From: Cannabis sativa
Taxonomy: Eukaryota > Streptophyta > Magnoliopsida > Rosales > Cannabaceae
DNA length: 64,000 nucleotides
NCBI RefSeq assembly: GCF_029168945.1
Contig: NC_083607.1
Span: forward strand, 41,091,257-41,155,256
Reading direction: 5' to 3'
Below, piece by piece: positions 1 to 11,633 of this stretch. The notes beneath the pieces were generated by a model that worked only from the letters and a program-made list of their open reading frames with translations, was not told the DNA's origin and made no database searches. The position numbers and the translations under genes were made by a program. Within the stretch, counting starts at the first letter, position 1; each line of letters starts with the position of its first letter.

Positions 1-1184
1 TGGCTAAAATGATTTTTTTAATTTAAAAAGAGATTACTAATATTTGAAAGATTGTTTAATTTTTTGGTTTAATTATTGGATTTATTTGTTAACGGGAGAT
101 CAAACTAATCGTTAAATTTAACAGAATATTCTTTTATTTTTAAGTATATTCTGTTAAACCAAGAAATTTCGTTAGATAGGCACTTTTAATATATAAAGAT
201 ACATGGAATTTTCGTCCTAGGGCTAATAATGGTGCTCACTCTTTAATTAAATTCTAGCTTTATTTTTTCCGGATAAGTATGCGTGGTGGTCTGAATACTC
301 TCTTTGTATCCATAATGTTATTCAGGATGATATTACATAATTAATATATATTTTGAGCACTATTTTTTCTTTTGAAATTTCTCCAATGAATTTACACTAT
401 AAAATAGATACCTTTAGTAATAATTTTTTAATTACAATATAAATTTTTTGTATTTAAATGTGAGTTTTAGTCATAACAAAAAATTATTAGAAATTTATTG
501 GGGTCACAATTATATATATAAAATGTGTGTTGGGTCATCAAATAAATAAATCAAATTTATGTGGTCTATTTTGGAATAAAATTTATGACTTAAGGGCATG
601 ATTGTCATGATTTTAATATGTGGATACCATAAGGACAATTTCTACTTTTATGATGGGCCAAATAGAAAAATTCAATAAATATTACTAACAGTTTTGTATG
701 TTGGTAATATAACAGGTAATGGTCCCCATTTGTATCGTATCTTTTTACTCTTGTATCTCATCACCAAGAGAAAAAGTCAGAGAAAGATTTTGATAGAAAT
801 TGGAAGAGCATACCAATCAAAGGTCGATTTTATGGACACTGGTACGCTTCCGCTAATTTATAATGCTATTATTTAATTCTCATGAATTAAGAGCATCAAG
901 AGCATGTGGTACTCCTAACATGTGGTATCAAGAGCATCTCTAAATTAATTCTTGAGAATTTATGTTAGTATTGATCTTTCATAAAAGTATTCATGCCGAA
1001 TATATATGTATTTGCTTGGTTGTAATTATTGATTACTGTGTATATATATGTGTGTGTTGTTGGAAATTTTCTATTTCTCTCCTGATTCAATGGTTACTTA
1101 CAGCATATGTATATGCATAATTCTGTGTGGAATTAAATTTGTGAGCGATATATTCTTTTGAGAATATATATATAAATATAGGCG
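1..1184. other. AT-rich flank, no gene seen
   Basis: This stretch has short ORFs only, none with recognisable domains or codon bias. It contains TA-dinucleotide tracts near 1030-1050 and 1160-1180 and the hairpin at 117-158. I see no promoter, RNA gene or complete element. It would be the left flank of the proposed Mutator-like unit starting near 1185. Confidence 0.5.
117..158. repeat. Short perfect inverted repeat (hairpin)
   Basis: TTTAACAGAATAT (117-129) is followed after 16 bases by its exact reverse complement ATATTCTGTTAAA (146-158). It may be a hairpin at the end of a small element, but no partner terminus or target duplication was found. Confidence 0.6.
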
Positions 1185-1480
1185 AACGATTTTGTGCCCA
1201 GAAGTGTGAATCATGGATTGAAATCCGTTGTACGGCAGGTAGGTCCCACGTTAGAATAGTTTTTTTTTCAATTATTTAATTTAGTTGGCAACCAGTTATT
1301 CTAGGTTTGTTAACCGGTTGTACAATTGTTTTTTTAATTAAAAAATAAAAAGGTACAATTAAATTACTGTTTACGTTAGTTAATGTAGGAAAAAGTACAA
1401 CAGCTTTACAGTTCGTGGCAGTTAATTGTACAAATATACTGTCGGCAGTGGGTCCATGTTGTCGGAGTGGGGTTATTTTG
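1185..1480 (+). repeat. Putative left terminal inverted repeat of a giant MULE
   Basis: Read left to right, three blocks match, in the same order and at similar spacing, the reverse complement of 27140-27410. The blocks are GATTTTGTGCCC near 1189; GTTAACCGGTTG followed by a T-tract and AATTAA near 1310-1340; and GTGGCAGTTA...AATATACT...AGTGGGTCC near 1415-1455, with a further GTGGGGTTATTTTGG-like match near 1468-1480. Spacing from block one to block three is about 227 bp here and about 198 bp at the right end. Long, diverged terminal repeats are typical of Mutator-like elements. No convincing 9-bp target duplication was found. Confidence 0.55.
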
Positions 1481-1518
1481 GTATTTTACATCATGTATGT
1501 AATTTTGGAATTGTAGTT

Positions 1519-1628
1519 GAGTACAAAATATCACGTACCGAGTACATTAATTGTTTATGCATGCTGTTTAGTAAAATTAGTGTAAAAAATATCACGTACC
1601 GAGTACAAAATATCACGTACAGAGTACG
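1519..1628. repeat. Short repeats of AAAATATCACGTACCGAGTAC
   Basis: The word AAAATATCACGTAC(C/A)GAGTAC occurs near 1525, 1587 and 1607, the last two directly adjacent. It lies just inside the proposed left terminal repeat. GTAC-rich words like this also occur near 26.5 kb, inside the right end. Confidence 0.6.
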
Positions 1629-1933
1629 TTCATTTTTGTTTCGTAGTACATTGTTAAGAATAATTTTTTATAAATTATGAAATTATGTGTTGGTGTATTA
1701 TTTTTAATTTTATTATTGTGTATAAAAAAATTAATTACTATGGAAATTTTGACCTTATAAGATTGAATTTTTTTGGGTAAAATAATTTATTTGTTCATTA
1801 ATTATAATTTTGAGATTTGTTGAGATAATTACCTTAAACAGGGCAAACATAACATGAAGTATATAAATCTAGAGTTTTTGAAGCAATAATTAGAGTCATA
1901 AACCTTAAAACATCAATGGTTAAAAATAGCTAG

Positions 1934-4249
1934 CTATATATATGAATGACCATAGTATGATTCTTGTGTGGAGGAAGGCGGTTTCGAGAAATACGCGTTG
2001 GATTGTTCATTGAATGAGTTAGTTGTTGGTTGATTGTGTGCAGACTGTTGCCCCTGAGATCCAGTATTCTGTTGACGGTTTGGGCATCGTCGATAATCAT
2101 GGCCTGATGAGCGAAAAATGCGACAATGTCTTGAGTTTCTTGGGATCTGCTCCCCGCTCGGTCCTTCCCTTGGATTTCCCGTACCCTTTGTTCTCACAAC
2201 TTCAGGGTCTTTAATAATGTTGGGGTTGCTACGATATCTTCCAGGTTGTGGCGTCTCTCCTTCTTGATTGGAACTCATCTCAAATTCTTCCTTGAACATT
2301 AGAGTTAGCCGTTCAATCTCTTCCTTTGCACGGGTGTACGAATCCTCTATTTTTGCTGCATAGAAAGTGAAGTTATAAGTTAGTGAACTGAGACATCCAA
2401 ACCTAGCCATCTCATAAATGTGTTGTTGTTCTTGTGCCGGGGGGTTAAAATGTAGGTGGAGATTTGTCTTCGCGAATTTGCTCCATCGCTTCATGAGAAG
2501 AGTATTAGGTATTCTTCTCATGTTTAATCTTTTCATTGTAGCCCATAAATGTCTACAAGGGTACCCCTGACCTTCATATAGCATGTAGCTATAATGTAGT
2601 GCTTGTTGGCCTTCACAGTAATGAACTCGGTATTGGACTCCCGGATGCTGAAACTTTCTAATGGTGTATACCTGCCACTCTCCTTCTTGCTCTTGACTTA
2701 TGACAAAATAATTATTCTCTCAATCAAGCTGCTCAGCAACCTTGTGGTACATAGTTCTTGTGTAGAATTCAGCACATTGGTTGTAGTACGTGGTCAAGCA
2801 TGTAGGATTAGGTGGGTGAGGTCGAGTGCATCTGCTTTTGAAGTCATTTGCAGTCTCGTTGTGTCTAAGCTTTGAGACTGTCATATCTATGGTTGTTACA
2901 AATTCACGCAAATAATTCTTCTCTAAAATTTTTTTTAGGGCGGAGTTGATCAATTCGCAACGTTGTGTGGTTCTCATTCCTGCAACGAATGAACCCCTCA
3001 AATAAGTTTCTGCCCACTGTTTTCTTATGTCGAATGTTGTTTGGCACCATTCATTATCTGTTAGTTGTTGGGTTTCGATGACGTCTAACCATCTTGCTTC
3101 GAAATCCTCCTCCTCGTAGTAGTTGTACATTAGATACTTAAATCTTTTCAAGAAGATCGAATCTTTAACCTTTTTGGAAGCATTTGTATTGAGATGCCAA
3201 GCACATAGACGGTGTGTAACATCAGGCATGTGTTCCATGATGGCCTGTTTCATGGCCACATCTTGGTCAGTAACTACAACATTTGGCTTCTTATCTCCAT
3301 GGCATTCGAGAAATTTTTGAAGTAGCCAACAATAGGATGGAAGCTTCTCGTGGAGGAGGAGAGCGAACCCAAAGATGCATGTGTTGAAATGGTGGTTTAC
3401 GCCAATGAGAACAGTGAGAGGCTTATTGTACTCATTTGTCATGTAGGTGGTATCAAACCCTAGTACATCCCCAAAAGCCACATAGTCGACACGTGAGTTT
3501 CCATCTGCCCAAAATAAGTTAGCCAATCGATTCTCCTCGTCCACCTGATATACAACGAAGAAATTTGGATCCCTCTCTGCGAGACAATCAAGAAATCCCA
3601 ATGCTCCTTCCGAGACCGTCTCTATCTTTTCTTCTCGCTTGGCACCAGCAACACTGTTGTAGACATCTCGAAGTTGACATGGCATTCTCTCGTAACCTCC
3701 ACTTTGCAAAGCAACATGAGACATTATGTTGGCAGTTTTAATTCCAACGAAGTTCATCGACCTAACTTGGGCAAGCAATCCATCGAACACTACTTGGTAT
3801 GATCTCAAAAATTGTACCTCACTTGATGAAGCGAGGTCGTGATTGTGTATTGTGCTAAACTCTTTGCATTTCCAAGTGTTAGACGGTTGTGTGAGTAAAA
3901 TACGTAATGCTGCCTGACATCCGGTTCTAGTGACATCATGAGGTCTCTTTTTTCTTTGTCTTTCCGTTATTGTGATTCTTTTGTAACCCTCAGAACAACA
4001 AACCCACCTGCGCATTACAATGACTCCTTGAGAACGTCGTACATCATCTTTTCTTGTGCCGAAACCCATCCGTTTCGCGTACATTTCGTAGAATGCTTCC
4101 CATTTTCCCAGTTTGTCGAGACTCTTGCCTAGGACGTCACATATTTGAATCTCATTCACTGGTTTTGTGATGTTTAGCTCTGCTGTTATGCTTTCCCATT
4201 CGTAGGTTTGTTCCTCATTCATGTTCTCTGCTTGAGACTCGGCCTCCAT
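1934..4249 (-). pseudogene. FAR1-type Mutator-like (MULE) transposase, one in-frame TGA
   Basis: Reads as one frame of about 771 codons from ATG at 4249 to a stop at 1934, interrupted only by TGA at 2720-2722. The N-terminus has a FAR1-like zinc module (VCC, GCQA, HNH). The middle is a MULE transposase core: first Asp in FDTTYMTN, second in VTDQDVAM, the C-x2-H motif LCAWH, and Glu in RCELINSALKK. After the stop the frame continues through a SWIM zinc finger ending GYPCRH, but its first two cysteines are tyrosines (HYSYM where CxC is expected). Near the C-terminus a CCHC knuckle has lost a cysteine (HCRIFRSSGH). In this family the protein cuts and joins transposon ends in the nucleus. The Cys-to-Tyr changes and the TGA fit G-to-A or C-to-T decay. 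It was probably once the autonomous transposase of the surrounding unit. A domesticated FRS transcription factor is less likely, given the stop and the lost zinc ligands. Confidence 0.9.
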
Positions 4250-4257
4250 ATTGTATC

Positions 4258-4345
4258 TGTTTGAATTAACAATTTAAATGATAAAGTTAATAGGTAAGGA
4301 ATGGTTGTCGAGAAAGATCCAAAAAAAAAAGACTTACTGATAAGT
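4258..4345 (-). promoter_or_regulatory. Predicted 5'UTR intron of the transposase gene
   Basis: On the minus strand a good donor (CAGTAAGT, near 4337-4344) is followed by a T-rich tract and an acceptor (ATTCAAACAG, near 4258), 8 bases before the start codon. A leader intron just upstream of the ATG is plausible. Only RNA evidence would confirm it. Confidence 0.4.
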
Positions 4346-4489
4346 AACCAATTGTTCCTTCGACGTTAATGTACTGGAGTACAGTTAGAGTGTTCGATTG
4401 TTATTGATATCCAAGAATTTGAGATGAAGAGTAAGGGAAAGATAGTGGTGAGTCGAGTGAAATTAGATTTTATGAGATTGAATGCCTCA

Positions 4490-5005
4490 GATTGTAGAGT
4501 AATATGGGTTGGTGATCACATTTAAGTCTAATGGGCTGATATTAATGGGCCTTTGCAAAATTAAGAACTCTATTCCACTGTCTTCGTACTTTAGAACAGT
4601 GAAATGGTACAATTACATTTACTTTTGAATAAATTAATTGGAAAATAAGGTTATTGTATGAGTTTAGGGTTTAGAAATTTTGTTGAGTTGTATGGGTTGG
4701 TGGTAACATTTAAAATTGTTGGGCTTATATGAATGGGCCTTTACCAACCTTGTTTAATGAATTAAACCATTTCGTGCGTCCGGAAAAAAGTAATAGTACA
4801 TTTTTTTATTTGTGGAAAATAAAGATTGAAAAGTAAGGATTTTTTTTTTTTTGGTTAAAGTGATGACATTTTTTAGTAGAATGGGTAGTTTCTCCCATTT
4901 ATATATGTTGGGCTGATATTAATGGACCCTTCACCTACATCTTCTTATGAATTAAACCATCGTCATACGTTAGAACAGTACCATAGTACATTAGGTTTTT
5001 GGGAA
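4490..5005. promoter_or_regulatory. Three ~189-bp repeats with paired TGGGCY motifs in a divergent promoter
   Basis: Diverged direct copies begin near 4503, 4691 and 4881. Each carries ATGGGT..., then TTGGGCT or ATGGGCT, then AATGGGCC or AATGGACC about 15 bases on, then an ATTAAACCAT or AGAACAGT-like segment and a TAGTACA/GGTACA word. TGGGCC/TGGGCT pairs resemble plant site II (TCP-bound) promoter elements. The block lies between the transposase start (4249, minus) and the viroplasmin-like gene start (5264, plus), so it may serve both. Confidence 0.55.
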
Positions 5006-5168
5006 AAACGGGATTGATGAATAATGTTGACATTTGACCATATTCCGTACGCCTACACGTGTATTTAATTGTGTAATTCAGAGATTTAACCACCCCTCTT
5101 TTGACACATCAGATGTGCCCAATGGAGTACAGCTAACTAAAAAACGTACTATAACTTATCCTCCACGA

Positions 5169-5178
5169 CTTATATAAC
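5169..5178 (+). promoter_or_regulatory. TATA box of the viroplasmin-like gene
   Basis: CTTATATAAC lies about 90 bases upstream of the ATG at 5264, a normal TATA plus leader distance for a plant gene. Confidence 0.55.
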
Positions 5179-5263
5179 ACACTTGAGAAGTTTTCCAATC
5201 CAACATCAAGTTTATAGAGAAATTAACTTGTAATTTAGTTATTAGCATTACAATATATCAAGT

Positions 5264-5701
5264 ATGAGTTCAGGTCCACACTGGGTTATTTTCAATGGAC
5301 CAAATGAAGGTATCTATAGTAGGTACGAAGATGCTGTAAGCAAAAACACTACTTCTGATGCGTCCATAAAAATAATTCGTTATGAATCTTTCATAGAAGC
5401 TTTTTCTACTTTATGTCTACATGGAGAGACGGGACAATGCTTCACTGGGTAGCAAGTTAGAGAACTTTGTTGTGTTAATGAGTTTCCCTGCATGTGGGAT
5501 TCTGATGATGATAATGATGAAGAGGTTATCATTAATTCTGTTTGCTCATTGTTTGATGAGGGTGAATGCTCTGGTGCAAATAAATCACCCGAACAGGAAA
5601 ATGTGAATGATTCGACTAACAAAGGTGAGGACCGAAATGGAGATGATATAGAAGTTGGGGACAAAGGAGGAGTGGATACTTCTCCCAAAAACAGTAAATG
5701 A
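5264..5701 (+). pseudogene. Viroplasmin-like N-terminal domain with acidic tail, one in-frame TAG
   Basis: One frame from ATG 5264 to TGA 5699-5701, broken by a single TAG at 5450-5452. Residues 7-52 (HWVIFNGPNEGIYSRYEDA... then YESFIEAFSTL) match the pattern of the small caulimovirus-VI/RNase H1 N-terminal fold: aromatic-V-x-F-x-G, then GIY, a charged helix and a (K/E)SF...EAF end. This fold usually grips RNA or RNA/DNA hybrids. After the stop the same frame continues as a strongly acidic Ser/Asp/Glu-rich tail (WDSDDDNDEE...). The TATA box and ATG are in good order, and it is divergently arranged with the MULE transposase. The whole reading would be 145 codons. The TAG could be a CAG change, and read-through cannot be ruled out. 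This is a TE-associated gene; nothing else suggests an integrated virus. Confidence 0.55.
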
Positions 5702-6058
5702 TGCACTGTGTTAGTGTCCAAGTTATGTTATTTTATATTTTCAAGCTATAATGTATTATGAGTATTTGTTATGAAATCTGTACTTGGGTTTATTTTAGAG
5801 TATTAATGTCACTTTCCTCATTAATTAATTGTGGAATTAAAAGTGAAGTGAATAATTGTGAAATCACAACTGCAAACAAAAAGAAAATATACTTCAAATA
5901 CTATAGTAGAGTTACATACAACTATATATATAATGGAGGTAAGTACTTCAATCTCATTAAATGGCCTAACAAAAAGTTGATTCAACGGCCATATGAGATG
6001 AGTTGTAAAATAAGTACACTATATATATAAAATACCACGATTGAAACTGAACGGATGT
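5702..6058. other. Short AT-rich spacer
   Basis: Convergent spacer between the plus-strand viroplasmin-like gene and the end of the minus-strand coiled-coil gene. No domain-bearing ORF is visible. Either 3' region could lie here, but no clear polyadenylation signal stands out in the AT-rich sequence. Confidence 0.4.
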
Positions 6059-6323
6059 TCAATCAAGTTCTATAACTTGAGGGAACTTTCGTTGAGACGG
6101 AGGGCTATTGTCTCTGAACGGGGACTTTGGTCGTGAAGGACTTTCTCTTTGAGTCTTGTTTGGTGATTCTTGTTTTGGATGAAGTGGGTAGTGGGGTATG
6201 GAGACCTCGGTGTAGTCGAGAATGTCATCCATGATACCCTCTAATTTTTCTCTTGAAGTGTTGGCTTCTTGCATGGCATGGGCTGAATGGTAGAGGTGTT
6301 TCGCCAGTTTGTATGACTCCTGC
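6059..6323 (-). pseudogene. C-terminal part of a split coiled-coil protein gene
   Basis: Second half of the gene whose start is at 13738. The frame opens at the target duplication (6319-6323) with Q-E-S-Y-K-L-A-K-H-L-Y, continues as an amphipathic helix (MQEANTSREKLEGIMDDILD), then a Pro/Ser/Lys-rich tail (SPSRPKSPFRDNSPPSQRK) to TAA/TAG-side end at 6059. It joins the 13516-13738 part exactly in frame once the copia element and one copy of the 5-bp duplication are ignored. Confidence 0.75.
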
Positions 6324-6716
6324 TGTTGGAAATTATTTTACCAGGATCTTAGATCTACTCACAAGTATGTTGATTAACACCCTAAATATGAACTTTCTAA
6401 AACGATGAAATAAACACATATAAAGTTTAGGAAACCTTACATTGGGTGCAGCGGAATATAATGACTCCTTCCGTTCAGATATCTAGCCCTTGATTCCTTT
6501 CTGTAGTAGAGCATTATCAATATCTGAACCTGGATCTCTTTCTCTGATTCTTTAGTGCTGAAACTCCTTCTTGTTGAAAGTCTTTCTTCACGATCTTCCT
6601 CACTATGATTGAGGTATCACTTGCTGTGTGTGGGCACTATTCTCACACTAAGAATTTCGAAATTGAAATGAAGAAGAGAGAGAAGAAGTGGCGGCTAAAG
6701 ATAGGGAGAGAGAGAG
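6324..6716 (-). repeat. Truncated 3' LTR of the 6.3-13.5 kb element
   Basis: Matches the first ~390 bases of the right LTR at 11634, then switches at ...GAGAGAG|CATCCATG into internal sequence found at 62141. About 1.5 kb of LTR plus adjoining interior has been deleted. Confidence 0.85.
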
Positions 6717-8100
6717 CATCCATGAATCTAGTAATGATTTACATTAAGTATACAACCATTACATCATTCTGAAATTGTATTACTATAGAAGGAATTAGGC
6801 AACGACTAGTAACTAATCATCAACATACAACTGAAAATTTCTGGGGAGGTAAGTTTGGATATAATTCAAAAATCAATTTAATGATCTTTGAACTGCATAT
6901 CTACTAACTATATCTCCACCCCTATCATTTCGCAAGATCTTTAACCACTTACCTTAATGGTATTAACCATTGCTAGAAATTAATGAAATTTTTAAACATT
7001 TCAAATTTCTTTGCATAAGGTATAATCTAGAGTGATCGTTTTAAGAATACAACGAAAAACTCATATCCACCCCTGAATGTACATCCATCTGCGAATTAGA
7101 TGAACTACTTTTAGTGGATATAGGCATATTAACTCTTTGCAGAGATTGATCTTGTCAAATCCACTATGAACAAGATACAGATGCCATAGATTAAAAAAAA
7201 TGTGGTAGTGTCTTTTGATTACTTAGGTTTAGTTACATCAAAGAGTTCTTAGAATACTGCAAGTGGATCCTGGTCACAGAATACCTAACTCATATTCCAT
7301 ACAGTTTTAATCCATTATGAGAAGATGGATATTAAACACTTGAGAAAGTGTAACTGTATTGTATTCTGGAATTAGAAATATAAGAAAATTTCTTGATTGG
7401 AATCTAAAATTAAAGTCAAAGACTTAAATTTATACCAAATATAATGAGTAATTCTATCTTGGACCACCACTACTAATTTAACTCTAAGTCTGATTTGCCC
7501 ATACAAGTAGGAGATTTCTAAGATTGAGGATTTATATCAATTGGGAATAGAATTTCGGGATTATAATCATATGCGTCATTTAATTTCTTAAGAGAAAATA
7601 TAGAATGACATGAAATGATTTATAGACCATTCACCCAATGATATGTTATTGAGCTAATTCGAAATGAATAAGCTAAGAGGAATTAGGATATTTTCGTTGT
7701 TTAAATAAGAATCCAACGATGCTTCGATTAGCGAAAGTCAAAGTAATCTTATTTATATAATCTTCTTGTTTCATATTGTAAAAATACTAGTCTAAGGTGT
7801 CATGAATTGATGAACAGCTAGATGTTGCATACACAATATTTATCATTTCGAGATCTAACACTATTATTTATGTCTAATGGTGAAAATCCATTAGGGATTT
7901 ATCTCATTAGATAAACAAGCCAAGTTAGACCAACAATGAAGATTCGAAATTAAACTACAACTTAATAACAGAAAATAACATGGTTCAATATAAATTCATA
8001 CACAATTCAGAAATTATTAAACATATAGCAAGTAGGAATGACAAGTGAAAATACTAAAACATACAATCCTAAATAATTTCCAAGGTTTTCAACAAACTGA
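6717..8100 (-). other. Decayed copia pol remnant inside the 6.3-kb element
   Basis: No intact frame. It is collinear with 62141-63490 in the sister element. Minus-strand fragments resemble the copia pre-integrase zinc region (near 7080-7200) and the start of an integrase core (near 6900-6960), both full of stops. The decay is shared by the two copies, so it predates their insertion. Confidence 0.5.
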
Positions 8101-11100
8101 TATCAGTGTCCCGTTTAGGCGAGAGTCAAAGCTACCATCCATTGAATAGAGTTGTCAGCTCATCTAAAATGTTAAACATTCTAGCAACCTTTTATTCGAT
8201 CAAGATTGGAATTCAGCGTTGTCCCGTTTAGGCGAGAGTCAAGGCAATTCTATCTTATGAGCTTCCACCATTGTTTCGCAATTTGCAAGTCAAATATGGT
8301 CGCCACCATTAGGGTGATCCATACCATATAAAACACTTACAAACTACTTATCTTTCGAGATTAAATGGTGGCAAAATTGCTAATGAACGTTCCTCCATTA
8401 GGGAGGATTACTCACTAAAACAAACGCGATGTAAAACCAACAATGGAGATCGAATATCTTAATAATAAAGCTCATTATTTAAAGAGAGTTGTATTTTCTT
8501 TGATTCTCTTTATTTAATCTATTTATTTTAAATATATATTTATTTAATTAAAATTTCCAATTTAGAATGAAAAATTCTAAATATAAATTTTAACTTAATA
8601 TTTATAAATTTTACTTAGATGGATATGAAAATAACATGAATTATTTCCATCTTAGTAATAATTTCCAATAAATATTTAGAAAAATATTCAATTTAAGTTG
8701 TTACAAAATTAATTTAAATTAATTTACAACTCAAATTTAATTTTCTATAAATATATATTGCATTTCGAAAAATTAAAGTATTCAAGGATACAATTTTCGA
8801 AAATGCATGTTAAAATAAAAAATTAATCCTGGAAAAATTATTCTAATTTAATGTTGGCAAAAAATTAATTTACAACAAAAAATATAATTTTCCTATTTAA
8901 TTAAATATATAAGAAAAATTTCAAATATTTAAGTATGATGATGAAAATCAACTTAAATATTAATTTTCTATTTAATTGAATACACTAGAAAAATACTTCA
9001 AGCAAAAATATCACCTATCTAGATTTTCCTTTGACTAATTAATTCAATTTCTAATAATATACTTTAATTCAATTTATTTTAAATTAATCAATAAATGAAA
9101 AAATCATTGATTTAAGTTGGTCCAAAATTAAAATAAATAATTTACAACTTTAATCTATTTTTCAAATAAAATTCGAAATTCCAACATTTAAGAAATGCAA
9201 TTTCGAAATTTGATTAATAAAATAAAGAAAAAATATATTTTGAAAATTATTTAAATTTAGTTGAAAAATTAAATTTCAACTAAAAATAATTTTCTATTTA
9301 ATTAAGAGTCATGAAAAAGAAATATTTAAGTATCATGATGAAAATCAACTTAGATATTTAATTTTTAAATTAATTAAATGTATTAAATTCAAGAAATAAA
9401 TAATTAAGTGTAGAGAAGGCTTAATTATTAATCTCTAGTTTAATACTAGGAAAAAATACTTAAAATAAATTGTACCAAAATTAATTATTTAAATAATTAA
9501 TTTCACAATGTATAATATTTTCCTATTTAATATTCGAAATAATGATTAGTCTAGAAATAACTATCTCGAAAATATCTTATTTGACTAAGTATCTTTTCCA
9601 CAAAATTTGAAAAAATATCTAATTTAGGTTGTATTAGAAAAAATCTAGAACCTAAATATTTTTCAAATTTAAATTTAATTAAATATCAAAAATTAAGTTG
9701 TAACCACTTAATTTGAAAATATTCCATTTTAAGTTAATATTCGAAAAGATATTAACTTAAAAAATATCTAAAGAATCTTAATAACCAATGCCTAAAATTT
9801 CTCAACTTAATTTTGAAATTTTAAATCCAAAAGATATTCAGATTTAAGTTGGTTAGTTGTAGATAACTAAATATCAACTTAAATAGGAATATTTAATGAA
9901 AAATTTAAATTAGGCTTCAGAAAGAATCTAGATGGTTATAATTCTATATTTAATTAAATACAAGAAAATACATATAGTTTAGCTTAGAATATAAAATTCT
10001 TTAAACTATGGTTTTCTTAAATTAATTTCAAAATAAATGAAATTAATTATGTTGCTAATCAATTTTATTAGGTTAAACTAGCTTAATTAACCTAGTACAG
10101 TTATTCAAATGAGGCAAATGGGCCTTCACAATTGGGGTGGTTCATGTGAGGAGGTGCTGGGTTCAATATGTCGTACCCACTTCTATGGCTCCCAACTCTC
10201 ACACAAGGCCCAAAAGAGAGGAATTTAACCTTAAAATGAACAACTGTTATTAATTGAATAGGCCCAAAAACTGAATGGGCCTAATAAAATCTATCAAGAA
10301 CTATGACATTTTATTTAGCAACAACAACCTATATGCATCTATAGTGAAATTAAACACATAGGCTCACACAGGCACACTTTGGATGGGTCCTATCATGTTG
10401 CTAGGTCATACACAGATGAAAGAAGATTGTAAATATACCTGTTACAAATTATTTACTTGACCAAGAGAGCCATCAGATCATTAAAAGTTAACCATGGCTA
10501 TTTGCAATCAAGCAATAATAGGTTTTGAAAACTTACAAACAAGTTAAAACATACACTCCTGCAACAAGGTTAGCTGGATAGTTGAATGTAGGATTTATTT
10601 ATTTTTAATAAATAATTTCCAAAAATAATTAATTAAATAAATAAATAATTTATTTTCGAAAATTAAAAAAAATTTTAAAAAAATTTCGAAATTTTAAAAT
10701 AAATATTTAAAATTAAACCTACAATTTTGAAAAATTAGGTTTCAACCAACCTAAATATCATTTCAAAATTTTGCTAACTACTTTCAAAAATTTAATGTTA
10801 TTTTATAAATAAAAATAAATAAAAAATTAAAAAAGATAAATGAATATCTTTTTCAGATTTTAAATGTAATTTAAATAAATAAAATAACAAAATTTAAAAG
10901 TTAGCAAAATATCTTACATCTATTTAAAATTACATGATTATAGTTATCTTATGTTAAATTTAAATAAGGTCAAATTATTTTTTTAAAAAAATTAATTTAA
11001 AAAATTAAAAATCTGACCTTAAATTTAAAAATAAGATAAGATATAATCAAATTTAAAAATAAGATAGATAATTAAGCAAAAAGATAGATATTTACTATTT

Positions 11101-11619
11101 TTCAAATTCAAATTACACTAATATCATGAATTAAATTTAAAAAATATTAATTAATTTAATTATGATAATTAGAATTGAATTAGGAATAGTAAATGTATAA
11201 ATACAGAACTACACAAAAAATCGGAAGTTAAATCCATGAAAAAGTATGAAAAAACGAAGAAAAACGGAAAATGGGCGCGCAAGGGGCTGCATGGGCGAGG
11301 GATGTGGGCGCAGGAGGTTGCATGTAGCCTGTTCCACACGCGTATCCCTGTTGCCCAACCATGATTTTTTTTGAAACTTCAAAAAATCATAACTAATTCA
11401 AATTAAATCGAAATTGAGTTCTTTAAAAAAGTAACTTGCTTAATCTTTTCCATACTATCCAATAAAAATAATTGCAGAAACAGATATTCAATTATTTTTC
11501 ACGAAAATTAACAAACATCAATCAATCATCAAATAACACTCAATACAACATGATACCATCCAAAACATCAAACAATCGTTTTAAAGTCTGAATTTCTTGC
11601 AAGCAAATCAATTACCATG
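8101..11619 (-). other. Long AT-rich leader of the copia element
   Basis: About 3.5 kb of extremely AT-rich sequence with no ORF. It is collinear with 49180-52811 in the nest at 41.6-55.5 kb. Two copies of CCCGTTTAGGCGAGAGTCAA lie near 8112 and 8222. A GC-rich island (11270-11360: GGGCGCGC, ACACGCGTATCC) sits about 260-350 bp before the primer site. Confidence 0.6.
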
Positions 11620-11631
11620 GCTCTGATACCA
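11620..11631 (-). promoter_or_regulatory. Primer binding site, initiator Met tRNA
   Basis: Complement reads TGGTATCAGAGC, a perfect match to the usual plant iMet-tRNA primer site, two bases inside the LTR that starts at 11634. Confidence 0.9.
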
Positions 11632-11633
11632 GT

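Noticed and set aside
694..1680. ORFs 694-876 and 1426-1680 on the plus strand
   Set aside because: No recognisable domain. The second runs through the putative terminal repeat and GTAC repeats.
5264..5701. Integrated caulimovirus (pararetrovirus)
   Set aside because: Only a short viroplasmin-like fold is seen. There is no movement protein, coat protein or reverse transcriptase of that type nearby, and the setting is a DNA transposon.
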